Positions 53,468 to 62,435 of a DNA stretch of 64,000 nucleotides are shown in pieces. This stretch comes from CAVZCK01 sp963798805 (GTDB taxonomy: Bacteria > Pseudomonadota > Alphaproteobacteria > Rhizobiales > Rhodomicrobiaceae): the NCBI GenBank assembly GCA_963798805.1, contig CAWCVC010000015.1:357155-421154 (forward strand). Reading direction: 5' to 3'. Numbering within the stretch: the stretch's first letter is position 1; each line of letters starts with the position of its first letter. Made by a program: the position numbers and the translations under genes. Below the pieces are notes generated by a model that saw nothing but the letters and a program-made list of their open reading frames with translations, did not search any database and was not told the DNA's origin.

Positions 53468-54559
53468 GTGCGGGGCAACGATGAACGAACGGGCGAGTTG
53501 TTCAGCTATGTGGATTTGGAGGCGCGCGTTCGCCAGAACCATCCGCTCCGTACGATCCGAGGGATCGTGAATGAGGCCCTTTCGGCGCTGGCGGGCGACT
53601 TGGCGGTGCTGTATTCGCCGATCGGGCGACCGTCGATCCCCCCTGAGAAGCTATTGAGGGCGATGCTTTTGCAGGCGTTCTATTCGATCCGTTCGGAACG
53701 GCTTTTGATGGAGCGCCTGGAATACGATCTTCTATTCCGCTGGTTTGTCGGGATCGGTGTTGACGATCCGGCGTGGGATCATTCGGTGTTTTCGAAGAAC
53801 CGGGACCGGTTGCTTGAAGGTGACATTGCGGCGAAATTCCTGGCTGCAGTTCTGGCCCATCCTCGCGTGAAGCGGCTTATTTCGAGTGATCACTTCTCGG
53901 TCGACGGCACGCTGATCGAGGCCTGGGCATCGATGAAGAGTGTCAAGCCGAAGGATGGTTCAGGCGGGCCGCCGCCGGAGGATGGTGGGCGCAACATGGA
54001 AGCTGATTTCCATGGGCAGAAGCGGACGAACGAGACGCATGCCTCGACCACCGATCCCGATGCCAGGCTCTACCGCAAGGGGCGCGGCAAAGAGGCGAAA
54101 CTATGCTTCATCGGGCATGGACTCATGGAGAACCGCCACGGCCTTATTGTCGATGCCTGCCTGACATTCGCCGACGGACATGCCGAGCGGGTGGCTGCGC
54201 TGCATATGATCGAGCCTCGCGCCGACCGACCGCACGCCATCACGCTCGGTGCCGACAAGGCCTATGACGCGGAGGACTTTGTCAATGAGGCGCGCTCGAT
54301 GAAGGTCACGCCGCATGTGGCGCAGAGCACGAATGGACGCAGTTCGGCGATCGACGGGCGCACCACGCGGCACGGTGGCTACGCCGTCAGCCAACGCATC
54401 AGAAAGCGCATCGAGGAAGCGTTCGGCTGGATCAAGACGGTTGCCGGCCAGAAGAAGACCAGGTTCCGCGGCCGCGACCGGGTCGGATGGGCCTTCACCT
54501 TCGCGGCTGCCGCCTACAATCTGGTGCGGCTACCAAAGCTGCTGGCGGAGACAGGGTGA
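53468..54559 (+). CDS. IS5-family transposase
   Basis: From GTG 53468, seven bases after GGAGG, the protein has 363 residues. It has the IS5/DDE_Tnp_1 layout: LRAMLLQAFYSIRSERLLME, DHSVFSKNRDRLLEGDIAAK, the first D in SSDHFSVDGTLIEAWASMKS, the second in ITLGADKAYDAEDFVNEARS and E in RIRKRIEEAFGWIKTVAGQK. The ORF is intact. Its TGA overlaps the ATG of the passenger gene (TGATG), so both are translated together. Confidence 0.92.
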   Translation: MRGNDERTGELFSYVDLEARVRQNHPLRTIRGIVNEALSALAGDLAVLYSPIGRPSIPPEKLLRAMLLQAFYSIRSERLLMERLEYDLLFRWFVGIGVDDPAWDHSVFSKNRDRLLEGDIAAKFLAAVLAHPRVKRLISSDHFSVDGTLIEAWASMKSVKPKDGSGGPPPEDGGRNMEADFHGQKRTNETHASTTDPDARLYRKGRGKEAKLCFIGHGLMENRHGLIVDACLTFADGHAERVAALHMIEPRADRPHAITLGADKAYDAEDFVNEARSMKVTPHVAQSTNGRSSAIDGRTTRHGGYAVSQRIRKRIEEAFGWIKTVAGQKKTRFRGRDRVGWAFTFAAAAYNLVRLPKLLAETG

Positions 54560-54903
54560 TGGCCAAGGTTCCTGCCTTCGCCAAGGCCTTTGCCGGTCGC
54601 TGGCGTATCGTCGAGATGGACCTCTGGGACAATGACTTCCTCGACCTCGTCAAAGAAGCGCATCTGACCTTTCAAGGTGCGGCGGATGGCGAGATTGCCT
54701 TTGGCGCACTCACCGGCCAACTCGACGTCCGCTATGGCGCCCGCGATGGTTCCGCCTGCGCGGAGTTCTCGTGGGAAGGGCAGAATGAGAACGATCCGGC
54801 CTGCGGTCGCGGATGGGCGGTCCTTGGCACCGCCGGCCGCTTCGTTGGGCACTTCTACATCCACAACGGCGACGATTCAGGCTTCGTCTGCGAACGCAGC
54901 TGA
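54559..54903 (+). CDS. Passenger protein of the IS5 element
   Basis: This 114-residue protein, MAKVPAFAKAFAGRWRIVEM then LDLVKEAHLTFQGAADGEIA, CAEFSWEGQNENDPACGRGW and VGHFYIHNGDDSGFVCERS, lies between the transposase stop and the right terminal repeat. It resembles a small beta-barrel-like conserved protein found in bacteria independent of IS elements. Its role in transposition, if any, is unknown. The overlap TGATG suggests coupling to transposase expression. Confidence 0.8.
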   Translation: MAKVPAFAKAFAGRWRIVEMDLWDNDFLDLVKEAHLTFQGAADGEIAFGALTGQLDVRYGARDGSACAEFSWEGQNENDPACGRGWAVLGTAGRFVGHFYIHNGDDSGFVCERS

Positions 54904-54991
54904 CTTCTTCAACATCCTGCTAAAAGATCACGCGCGGGCCATGGTAATGCCATGGGCCTCCCTTCTTGATAAAATTCAAACGGCGCCAGCG

Positions 54992-55031
54992 CGTTATCTG
55001 TAGTCCCCCCCGAAGGGGACTACCGATAACG
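54992..55031. repeat. Nested 40-bp hairpin downstream of the RepA-like gene
   Basis: CGTTATC and GATAACG enclose AGTCCCC and GGGGACT, with 3-base bulges between and a CCCGAA loop. On the minus strand it lies 80 bases past the stop of the RepA-like gene. It could be a terminator or a replication-linked structure. Another imperfect inverted repeat (GCTGCGTTGTGTGCG versus its complement) lies at about 55051-55107. Confidence 0.6.
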
Positions 55032-55113
55032 TGCACCCTTTGCTTTTGAATGCTGCGTTGTGTGCGTTGTCTTCTATATAAGCGGAAAACACACAGCACG
55101 CAGCACCGTGGCC

Positions 55114-56698
55114 TTAATCGGGCCATTCCGTGCATTCCGGCCGCTGTCGCAACCCAGTGCATTCCCAAACGGTGACAGCGTTGCGATGCTTATTCTGAAT
55201 CTGCCTTTGAGCGACAAGGCCATGTTCTGCGAAAAGGTCGAGAATGATTTGCGCGTCCTTCTCATTGCTCGCCAAGCCTGCTCTCACCATGGCACAATCA
55301 AGCCGCGCGTCGCGTCGACCTTTGATCGCATCTCGCCATGGCTCGCCACCCCGCCCTTCCGCAACCATAGCAAGCAACGCGTCCTTATGTTCCCATGCGA
55401 AAGGGTCGAAGAATTCACGCTCCGCGACCAAATCGCGCCAAACCAGCGCCGGGCGTGTCTCGCCGTTCCCGACTTCAAACTCTTGCATCTCTAACCATCG
55501 CTCGCCTTCCGGTCGTCCCGAATAGTTCGTCTTGGGCATGGCGAAGAGCACATAATGCCGGCGAGGCTTGGGCGGTCTTAGATTGCGATGCTGCGCGGCC
55601 GACATCTGCGTCAGGGTGATCGCGCACCGTGCTGCGTTGACCTTGGCGGACGCCCCCCTAATGGCGTTCTGATCATCCGCACCTCCAACCTTAGCGAAAT
55701 GGTCATCCAGCAAGGCTGCGCAATCCTGACCAGCTACAAGCTTCTGGACGCGCTGAAACAGCAAGTCTTGGTCCACATTGTCGTTCTCGACAAAGCCTTG
55801 CCCAACCCTAACGAGCGGATCGATGACCAATAGTCCAATATCCAACTGACGCACCGCGGCCCCTAACCGTTTCCCATAGCTCCGTTGTGGCCACGTCGCC
55901 CGTTGCATGATTCTTCTGTGCCAAACAGATATCTTGACGGCCCCACACAAGAAAATTATCGCCAAGGTCCGCCACTTTGCGGTCGATCGATTGGCAGGCT
56001 ACAGCGACGCGGCGTGCGATCTCGTCTTGATTATCTTCGCCGCTCAGACACAGCACACGGCGCGGTCTATCTGGCGCTCCCCACCATCCAAAGGGCAAGC
56101 CCATGGCCACGGAAGCCGCGACATTCCACGCATGAAGGCTTTTCCCGACGCCGCCCTGTCCGGCTAATAGCGTGATCTCCCCGCACTGTAGGAAGCCGGG
56201 AACGATCCAGCGCATCTTTGGGATAAGCGCCGGATCAATGCGGCCGATCGAAATGAAACCCCGATCTAAGTAGTCGCTCAGATCGCCGGCCGGCTCGTCT
56301 GCAAAGTCATTAATCGCCCCAAGCACGCTTTTGCAGCCCGGAGCGTTTTGTGCGTATTTATAAGCATGGGCAACTTTGCGCTCTATATGATCATTCGGCC
56401 AATGGTCTTCCCATATAGGCGTCAATTCGGAAATGATTTCCTCCGCCCGTCCTGGCGAAATGCCTATGTCGCGCAATAAGCAGGCGGCCTTATAAATCGA
56501 GTATTTCCCGCTGTTGCCGGTCGGCCAATTCGACTCATCGGCCAGGTAGGTCATGGCCCGTGCAATGTCGGCCTCGTGATCCCACCCATGCGGGGGCGCC
56601 TCATCTGGCACACTCTCGCGGCGCTTCTGGATAACTCGCGCGGTCAAGTCAGCCATATCGAAGCCGAACGTTGCGGCCATTTCGTCGAAGGTTAGCAT
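55114..56698 (-). pseudogene. RepA-like AAA (AAA_25) ATPase gene with one frameshift
   Basis: The first frame (from ATG 56698, MLTFDEMAATFGFDMADLTA) contains RWIVPGFLQCGEITLLAGQG GVGKSLHAW, the Walker A of RepA/DnaB-like hexameric helicases, and RRVLCLSGEDNQDEIARRVA. At an AGGGG run near 55868-55874 one extra base shifts the frame. The next frame has DIGLLVIDPLVRVGQGFVEN (Walker B) and DCAALLDDHFAKVGG, ending at 55114. Joined, it is about 525 residues. With the primase gene overlapping its start, it formed the replication module of a mobile element. Confidence 0.8.
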
Positions 56699-56851
56699 TG
56701 CACGACCTCAACAAGGTGCGGGCGCTTCGGGTCCTTGAGGTGATAGAACCCGCAGCAACGCCCGACTTGAGTAATCATCATGCATTTAGGGTCGCCGTGA
56801 TACTTCTCGATAAGGCCCAGCTCTAAAGCCTGCCACGCGGCGAAATCGAGA
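56692..56851 (-). pseudogene. RepB-like primase, C-terminal part beyond the IS21
   Basis: The frame reads LDFAAWQALELGLIEKYHGD, PKCMMITQVGRCCGFYHLKD, then PKRPHLVEVVQC and TAA, which overlaps the ATG of the RepA-like gene (ATGCTAA). It continues exactly from the N-terminal part at 59619-60007 once the IS21 and one copy of the CCGGG duplicate are removed (LAPG then LDF). Confidence 0.82.
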
Positions 56852-56973
56852 CCGGGTGCGGATTACGACGAAGCCGGACACTGAATCCGAGGCAAGCCGG
56901 ACAGTGATCCGAGGGATTGCGGACAGGAGTCCGACGAAGCCGGACAGCGCCGCCCATCGACGGGCTTACAAAC

Positions 56974-57771
56974 TCACGAAGACTGCTTCGCGTCAAGTGT
57001 TGCGCGTTTGGATGCCTCCTTGCGCATGCTCTCGCCAGCCAGGTTCAGGCGGTGTGCGTTGTGCACCAGGCGGTCGAGGATGGCGTCGGCGACGGTCGGA
57101 TTGGCGATCATTTCGTGCCAATGCTTCACATCGATCTGGCTGGTGACGATCGTGCTGCCGCGTCCGTGTCGATCTTCGAGGATCTCCAGGAGGTCGCGGC
57201 CCTGATCCGGCGTCAGATTGGCGAGCCCCCAGTCGTCCAGGATGAGCAGTTGCGCACGGGCGATGCTCTTCAGCAGGCGTGCGTGTCGGCCGTCGCCGCG
57301 TGAAGGTTTATCCTGAGCGCTCACCATAAAGGTTCGTGCGAGCGTCAAGGCGTCGAATAGCCGTGGCGCGCGGTAGTAGAGGACCGAGCGATCGTCTCGG
57401 CACGCCTTATGTGCGAGGGCGCATGCGAGCCAACTTTTGCCGAGCCCCGTCTTGCCGACGATTATCAAGTTCTGGTGCTGGCTAATCCAGTCGCCGGCCA
57501 CGAGCTTGGCGAGCAGCGGTTTGTCGAGGCCGCGCGCCGCCTTCATGTCGATATCCTCGACGACGGCGTTCTGCCGGAGCCCGGCGAACTTCAGACGGCT
57601 GACGAGGCGCTTGTTCTCCCGTTCGATCGCCTCGCGGTCGACGAGCAGCCCAAGCCGCTCCTCGAACGTCAGGGAAGCGACGTCGGGTTGTCGCCGCTGT
57701 TCTTCAAGCGCCTTCGCCATCCCGGCGAGGCCGAGCGCGACAAGCCTTTGCTCGGTTGGATGCGTGAGCAT
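56974..57771 (-). CDS. istB: IS21 helper ATPase
   Basis: This 265-residue AAA+ protein, related to DnaC, assists the IstA transposase in target choice. It shows Walker A NLIIVGKTGLGKSWLACALA (about 102-121), Walker B AQLLILDDWGLANLTPDQGR and the sensor/finger region STIVTSQIDVKHWHEMIANP. Its normal start overlaps or lies just after the istA end (gap of 53 bases). The ORF is intact although istA is not. Confidence 0.92.
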   Translation of the reverse strand: MLTHPTEQRLVALGLAGMAKALEEQRRQPDVASLTFEERLGLLVDREAIERENKRLVSRLKFAGLRQNAVVEDIDMKAARGLDKPLLAKLVAGDWISQHQNLIIVGKTGLGKSWLACALAHKACRDDRSVLYYRAPRLFDALTLARTFMVSAQDKPSRGDGRHARLLKSIARAQLLILDDWGLANLTPDQGRDLLEILEDRHGRGSTIVTSQIDVKHWHEMIANPTVADAILDRLVHNAHRLNLAGESMRKEASKRATLDAKQSS

Positions 57772-57975
57772 TGCAGTTTCCTTTTCTTTTCACCCGCGTG
57801 ATTGGTCCATCCGCTTGTCCGGCGTCAGTGGTAGTAACCGGAGCCACGAATGTTGCCGTGCCGGAGCGGCGGGGCGTCCGGCGTTGCCTCTTGTGCGTAG
57901 GCTTTGTCGAGCCCGTGCTTCAGGATCGATGCGATCGAGCCGTAGGTTGTGGAGCCGACGTCGTTGCCGCGCCGA

Positions 57976-58008
57976 GTGAGCGCTTGTCGCTCACGATAAA
58001 CGATCGCT
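57976..58008 (+). repeat. 33-bp palindromic unit, copy A in istA
   Basis: GTGAGCG-CTTGT-CGCTCAC followed by GATAAACG and ATCGCT. The inverted arms are perfect. On the istA strand it introduces the codons D R L S and a TGA. It differs from copy B at one base in the tail. Confidence 0.85.
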
Positions 58009-58276
58009 TGCGGCCTCGACGCGCGCTGGCCCCCAGCTCTTCACGAGGCTCAGAATGCCGAGGCACGACCGGAATCCCTGCTCTGGATGCGGCTTTGCCT
58101 TCATGATCGCCTCGATCAGCGCGACCGTCGCCGGGCCGATATTGGCGGCCTGATCCATCATTTTCACCGGCGTCCATTCCGCGTAACGGCGATGGGCGCT
58201 CGGCATGTGCTCCGTGATTGTCGTGTGCCGGTGACGAACGGCCGAGAAGGCGTGGCTCGCGATCCGGACGCCCTGA

Positions 58277-58309
58277 GTGAGCGCTTGTCGCTCACGATAA
58301 ACGTTCGCT
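58277..58309 (+). repeat. 33-bp palindromic unit, copy B in istA
   Basis: GTGAGCG-CTTGT-CGCTCAC followed by GATAAACG and TTCGCT, in the same orientation as copy A. On the istA strand it adds S E R L S and a TGA after VEIFHG, and shifts the frame relative to the continuation GVRIASHAFSAVRHRHTT. Confidence 0.85.
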
Positions 58310-58917
58310 TCCGTGGAATATCTCGACCGTCGCGCTGGTGAAACGCGCCTCGACGACCTCGCGGATCAGCTTGGAGGGCACCGAGTAGAAGTGGTCGGCA
58401 ATCTCGATGTGATAGTCCGGCGCGACCCGAGCCCGCTTCCATTCGGCGTAGGCGTAGGGCTCGCCCGGCAACGGTTTCAGCGCCGGCCGCTCCAGCGTCT
58501 CCAGCAACTCGGCGCGGCTTTTGCCCACGCGCCGCATCACCTTGGCATTGATGGCGGCTACGCAGTCACGGATCGCGGCGTTCAACTCGGCCAGGGAGAA
58601 GAAGGTTTGATTGCGCAGCTTCGCCAGCACGAAGCGCTCAACAATCTGGACCGCGACCTCGACTTTTGCCTTATCGCGTGGCTTGACGATCCGCGTCGGC
58701 AGCACGACGCAGCCATAGTGATCGGCGAGATCCTGATAGGTCCTGTTAATGCCAGGCTCGTAGCGCGACGGCTTGGTGATCCCGGCCTTCAAATTGGTCC
58801 GGCACCAATGCCTGCATGACGCCGCCGATCGCGGCCAGCGCGTTGACGTGGGCGCCGATCCAGTCCGGCAGCGTCTCGGTCCAACGCGCCTCGGCATAGG
58901 TGTAGTTCGACGCCCCG

Positions 58918-58950
58918 AGCGAACGTTTATCGTGAGCGGCAAGCGCTCAC
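58918..58950 (-). repeat. 33-bp palindromic unit, copy C in istA
   Basis: The same unit in the opposite orientation, with CTTGC as loop in place of CTTGT. Compared with the expected istA protein (IFVAA then LGASNYTYAEARW) the inserted DNA is exactly 36 bases (58920-58955) and in frame, but it brings a TGA. Confidence 0.88.
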
Positions 58951-59618
58951 TTTTGTGCGGCGACGAATATGCGTGCGCGGTGCTCCTCCCCGGTCGCCGG
59001 GTCGATGACGCCGATGGTGTCGCCAGCCCAATCCACGAACAGCTTCTCGCCGGCCAGATGCGTCTGCCGCATCGTCGCCGAAACCGTCCTCTTCCAGCCT
59101 TTATGCAGCTCGCAGAACCGCGTGTAGCTGTATCCGTTCGGCTGCTCGGCCAGATACTCCTGCCACAGCAGCGCCAGCGTAACCCCGCGCCGCTTCAACT
59201 CGGTCTGCATCGTCGGCCAGTCGACGGCGGGGCGAGCCTGTAAACTGGCGCGGGCAACCGGGAACAGGCGCCGGTCAAGCTCGGCGTCGTCGAGCCCCTC
59301 CGGCACCGGCCAACGGATGCCGGACACCTCGGCGCGGCGCACATATTCGGCCGCCTGCGTCTTGCCAACGCCGGTCGCCTCGCTGATCTTCCGGTAACTC
59401 ATTCCAAGCGCGTGCTTCAGACGAAGCACCTCGCGCACTTTTCGCATCGACAATCTCTCCGCCGGCATCGCTGGCCCCTCTCTGTTGAGAGGCAGCGATC
59501 AGGTGATTCGATCGTCGATCGGCGGCGCTATCGGCTGGCCCTCGCCAGCTGTCCGGCATCATCGGACTGCTGTCCGGCTTGCCTCGTATTTACTGTCCGC
59601 TTTGCGTCGAATTCCGCA

Positions 59619-60007
59619 CCGGGCGCCAAGCTCCACCAAACTTGATATTTGCTCGGCGACGAATTGGCGATAAGGCCCGGTTGGATAGGCCATGCCTCAG
59701 GCAACGGCGCTCCGTCCAAGTCGAGAAATGCGGCTCGGAAGCGCCGCATATTCTCTTTGCGCCGCCCCTCGCCATCCGTCTCATTGACAGCGATGAACAC
59801 GCCGCATCCGTCATCTTGTGCGGCGATAAGGCGCCCCTTTACAGACTGCAGCGTACCGAAATAGCTTCGGGCCAGATGGGGATTGGTCTTCGAGTTGTCG
59901 AAAACTTGCCAACTAATTTGCGGGTCGGCCTCGCCGGTTAACCATTGAATGTGCTTAAGTGCCGCCCCCAAATCGGGCTTAAGCTCCATGGCGATCCGCC
60001 TTGCCAT
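59619..60007 (-). pseudogene. RepB-like primase, N-terminal part before the IS21
   Basis: Starts at ATG 60007 or, more likely, ATG 59989 (MELKPDLGAALKHIQWLTGE). It contains VFIAVNETDGEGRRKENMRR FRAAFLDLDGAPLPEAWP, with the DxD metal motif, and LIANSSPSKYQVWWSLAPG, all typical of RepB-family primases (PF16793). The IS21 interrupts after LAPG. The gene overlaps the stop of the HNH gene. Primase plus RepA-like ATPase suggest autonomous replication of the element before decay. Confidence 0.82.
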
Positions 60008-60788
60008 TAATGATCCAAATAGGCGACGCTTTGCTGTTCTTGCACTTCTTGAGCCTTAGCTCGCCACTTTGCAGCCCTTCGGCTCGCCGGAGACGTCCCC
60101 CCAGATTGCGGGCGCTCAGATCACCGCACCATTCGACGATTAGTCGGCGAAGGTCGCTATGACCAGTGGCAAGTTTCACCAATTGAGAAGCCGTTGCACC
60201 ATCAGGCATCGCGGCCCGGATCGCGGCAAAGATCAATGCGAGCCGGTCAGCTACATAGGGTTGCCAATTGACGCGCGCTTTTTCGTGCTGATAGTGCTTT
60301 CGCCAGATCGCCAACCCGCATTGCACAGCGTCGTATTCTTGATCAGGCGTCAAATGTAGCGAATTGCCCTTTTTGCGGTTTTCAGCATCGGTGATCATGT
60401 CCAGATTTTTGGGAACGTGAAGGCCGCAAACCTGCGAGGCACCAGCCGGAAATAGGGGAATCGCATGGTCGACTCTGAGTCCGGTCTCGTCGGCCGCTTT
60501 CCGAAAATCAAACATCTTCATGCGTTCGGCATGCGAGAGCCAAGGTGGGGTCATTAAATCGCGGTTTCGCTCGCTTCCGCGGGCGCCAGCCCAAGCTTTC
60601 CAATAGCCTGGCTTCGCTTCCCGCTGCGCTTTCCGCTGCGTGGCGTTCTTCCGCCGATTTTCTTCAGTGCATCCAGGCGGCCCAAGATCACGCTGCAATC
60701 GCTTCAATGAGCATGGCTGGCAAGTACAGACGCCGTCGCTCGTGCGTCGTGGCGCCTTATTCCCGTTACGGCAAGGCTCGCCGGTCAA
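59979..60788 (-). CDS. HNH endonuclease of the mobile element
   Basis: This protein of about 269 residues starts at TTG 60788 as called; the frame extends upstream (KLKSRYYLTGEPCRNG) without a standard start, so the true start is uncertain or damaged. A short zinc-binding-like N-terminus (EPCRNGNKAPRRTSDGVCTC QPC) is followed by the HNH core LRVDHAIPLFPAGASQVCGL HVPKNLDMITDAENRKKGN. Phage-type HNH enzymes nick or cut DNA and often accompany replication or packaging genes. It overlaps the primase gene, so they are co-translated. Confidence 0.8.
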   Translation of the reverse strand: MTGEPCRNGNKAPRRTSDGVCTCQPCSLKRLQRDLGPPGCTEENRRKNATQRKAQREAKPGYWKAWAGARGSERNRDLMTPPWLSHAERMKMFDFRKAADETGLRVDHAIPLFPAGASQVCGLHVPKNLDMITDAENRKKGNSLHLTPDQEYDAVQCGLAIWRKHYQHEKARVNWQPYVADRLALIFAAIRAAMPDGATASQLVKLATGHSDLRRLIVEWCGDLSARNLGGRLRRAEGLQSGELRLKKCKNSKASPIWIINGKADRHGA

Positions 60789-60839
60789 GTAGTATCGGCT
60801 TTTCAGCTTCCGCGCCTCGTCGCGGTCAGTCGGGAGAAC

Positions 60840-61226
60840 TCAAAACATGACTCCGTTGTTAGCGCGAAGCGTCCGATAATGGGGGTGGGCGCCTCGCCGT
60901 CGCCCCGCCCAAACGGAGCGATTCTGTTGGCTCATACTGCGGTCAATACAGCATGCGGATTTTCCGCAGTCTGAATCAGATGGTGCGCTACCGTACCTAT
61001 TGCAAGGAAAAGTAGTACATCGGTCCGCCACTATACCCGCGGGCGAGTAATTCACGCTGCAGCGCCATCGGTGCGTTATCCAGCGTTCCCAGTCGGCGAG
61101 CCGAAGAAAGCGCCAAATGTTTACCCGTGCCGAATCGCAGAGCACGACTAACAGATAGGCATTGGCACCCGCCGCGTAGATGACGCCCTTCTTACCGGCA
61201 ATGCACCAGTCGCGGCACCCGTCCAT
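60840..61226 (-). CDS. Hypothetical Cys/Trp-rich protein
   Basis: This 128-codon frame begins MDGCRDWCIAGKKGVIYAAG ANAYLLVVLCDSARVNIWRF, which looks like real protein. The second half (AGRRRGAHPHYRTLRANNGV) is less natural, so a frameshift may lie near 61030. It has the same direction as the integrase and HNH genes. The family is not recognised. From 61227 to 61536 I see nothing else. Confidence 0.4.
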   Translation of the reverse strand: MDGCRDWCIAGKKGVIYAAGANAYLLVVLCDSARVNIWRFLRLADWERWITHRWRCSVNYSPAGIVADRCTTFPCNRYGSAPSDSDCGKSACCIDRSMSQQNRSVWAGRRRGAHPHYRTLRANNGVMF

Positions 61227-61536
61227 TTCGATAGCGGCGGGTACAATGGCGTCTGACTCGCCTCATTCTGCCGCGCTACGACGCTTGCATCAATTGCCGC
61301 GTCGCCACATGGGCGTGACGCCTTCTAAGTCCAGAGCAAGCCGGGCTTGCTCGGTTTGGCTCGCGATTCAATGCGCCGCCGGCCGGCGAGGTGATCGGCC
61401 CAAGCTGCCATTACCGGGCGCCGTTGCTCTAATAGGTCCGATCGTTGGTAAGCGCGGCGCACCCTATCGCACTGCACAGCCGGCTTCCGTGACCCATGAT
61501 GTGCACGCGCGGCCCGAACGCCATGGGCTGCGAGGC

Positions 61537-62378
61537 TCAATCGCCGGCCATCCATCTGGAGCGACGCACCGCGCGGCCTTGTTGACGGGTGATCCGAGGG
61601 CGCGGTGCTACGTAGTCGGCCCAACGCCTCATCAGATCGCGGCGGGCTTGTAGGTGATCTGTGCGCAGATAGGCCGCGACTGTCTGCGTCTTGGCCACGG
61701 CATGGCCAAGCATCGCTTCAGAGACTTCATGCGGAATGCCGTGCTCAGCGCACCAATCTTTCACGGTCGAACGAAAGCCGTGCACGGTCAGTCCTGGTCG
61801 CATACCGCGCAACAGCTCTAGCATGGCCATGTTGGACATTGGATTGCCGTGCCTATTCGGAAACAGGAAAGGCGTATCGCGCGGAAGGTTTTTAATGATT
61901 TCCCAGGCTTGCACGGTCAGCGGGACGCGGTGCGGCTTCCCGGTCTTCGTTCGCTCCGGCGGAATGGTCCACAGCGCGGCCTTCTCGTCTATCTCAGACC
62001 ACTCCACCGCCAGCGTATCGCTTGTCCGCACGGCACAAAGGATCGTCCAGCGCAGCGCCTTGGCGCTCATAGTCTCATTCAGCGCCAGTTCGCTGAAGAA
62101 AGTAGGAAGCTCGCGCCATGGCATCGCGCTATGATGCGCCACCATTCGGCGCGGGCGCTGCGGAAGCAGGTTTTGTAGAACGTCCAGCCTCGCCGGGTTT
62201 TCGCCGGCGAAATGGCCCGCAGCCTTAGCGGCGTTGATGATGCGCTCTATTCGGCTTCGCACTTTCCGCGAAGTCTCGCGGTGTGAAAGCCAGATAGGCG
62301 TCAGACACCGCGCCACGTCCGCCGGACGGATAAGGCTGATAGGGGTTCCGCCGATGACTGGGAAGACATAGGCTGCTA
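61537..62378 (-). pseudogene. P4-type tyrosine integrase, C-terminal part beyond the IS630
   Basis: Across the IS630 the text AAYVFPVIGGTPISLIRPAD VARCLTPIW continues from the N-terminal part. The catalytic domain has CAVRTSDTLAVEW (Arg I), PHRVPLTVQAW, HGFRSTVKDWCAEHG (His-x-x-Arg), LGHAVAKTQTVAAYLRTDHL with the nucleophilic Tyr, and ends RRSRWMAGD at 61537. All catalytic residues survive. An internal start at 62316 could give a fragment without the arm-binding domain. It once inserted and excised the island. Confidence 0.9.
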
Positions 62379-62435
62379 GTGCACTGACGCAAACAGAGGA
62401 TTCACACGCGGCCTAGTTCGTGCGATTCTGCTGAT

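Larger units (their letters stand above)
53391..54919 (+). mobile_element. IS5-family insertion sequence with a passenger gene (1529 bp)
   Basis: Ends read CAGGATGTTGAAAAAGCC and, inverted, CAGGATGTTGAAGAAGTC. They are flanked by CTAA at 53387-53390 and 54920-54923, a 4-bp duplication fitting the YTAR target of the IS5 subgroup. It carries a transposase gene and a second gene, both on the plus strand. Confidence 0.92.
57825..59468 (-). pseudogene. istA: IS21 transposase gene broken by three palindromic insertions
   Basis: The N-terminal piece, MPAERLSMRKVREVLRLKHA with the HTH MSYRKISEATGVGKTQAAEY and the first catalytic D (EKLFVDWAGDTIGVID), ends at a stop created by an insertion at 58920-58955. 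The middle carries ALVPDQFE-type text in shifted frames, then RYEPGINRTYQDLADHYGCV and RPRDKAKVEVAVQIVERFVL (catalytic E). Two more insertions (58277-58309, 57976-58008) stop the frame after VEIFHG and VEAAS. The tail GSIASILKHGLD to GNIRGSGYYH ends at 57825. Without the insertions it would be a normal IstA of about 510 residues. Confidence 0.88.
56857..59618 (-). mobile_element. IS21-family insertion sequence (2762 bp) in the primase gene
   Basis: Ends read TGCGGATTACGACGAAGCCG and, inverted, TGCGGAATTCGACGCAAAGC. Both flanks carry CCGGG (56852-56856 and 59619-59623) as target duplication. Each end has further internal TGTCCG-type repeats (for example in 56870-56950 and 59570-59610), the multiple transposase-binding sites typical of IS21. 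It encodes istA (broken) and istB on the minus strand. Confidence 0.92.
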
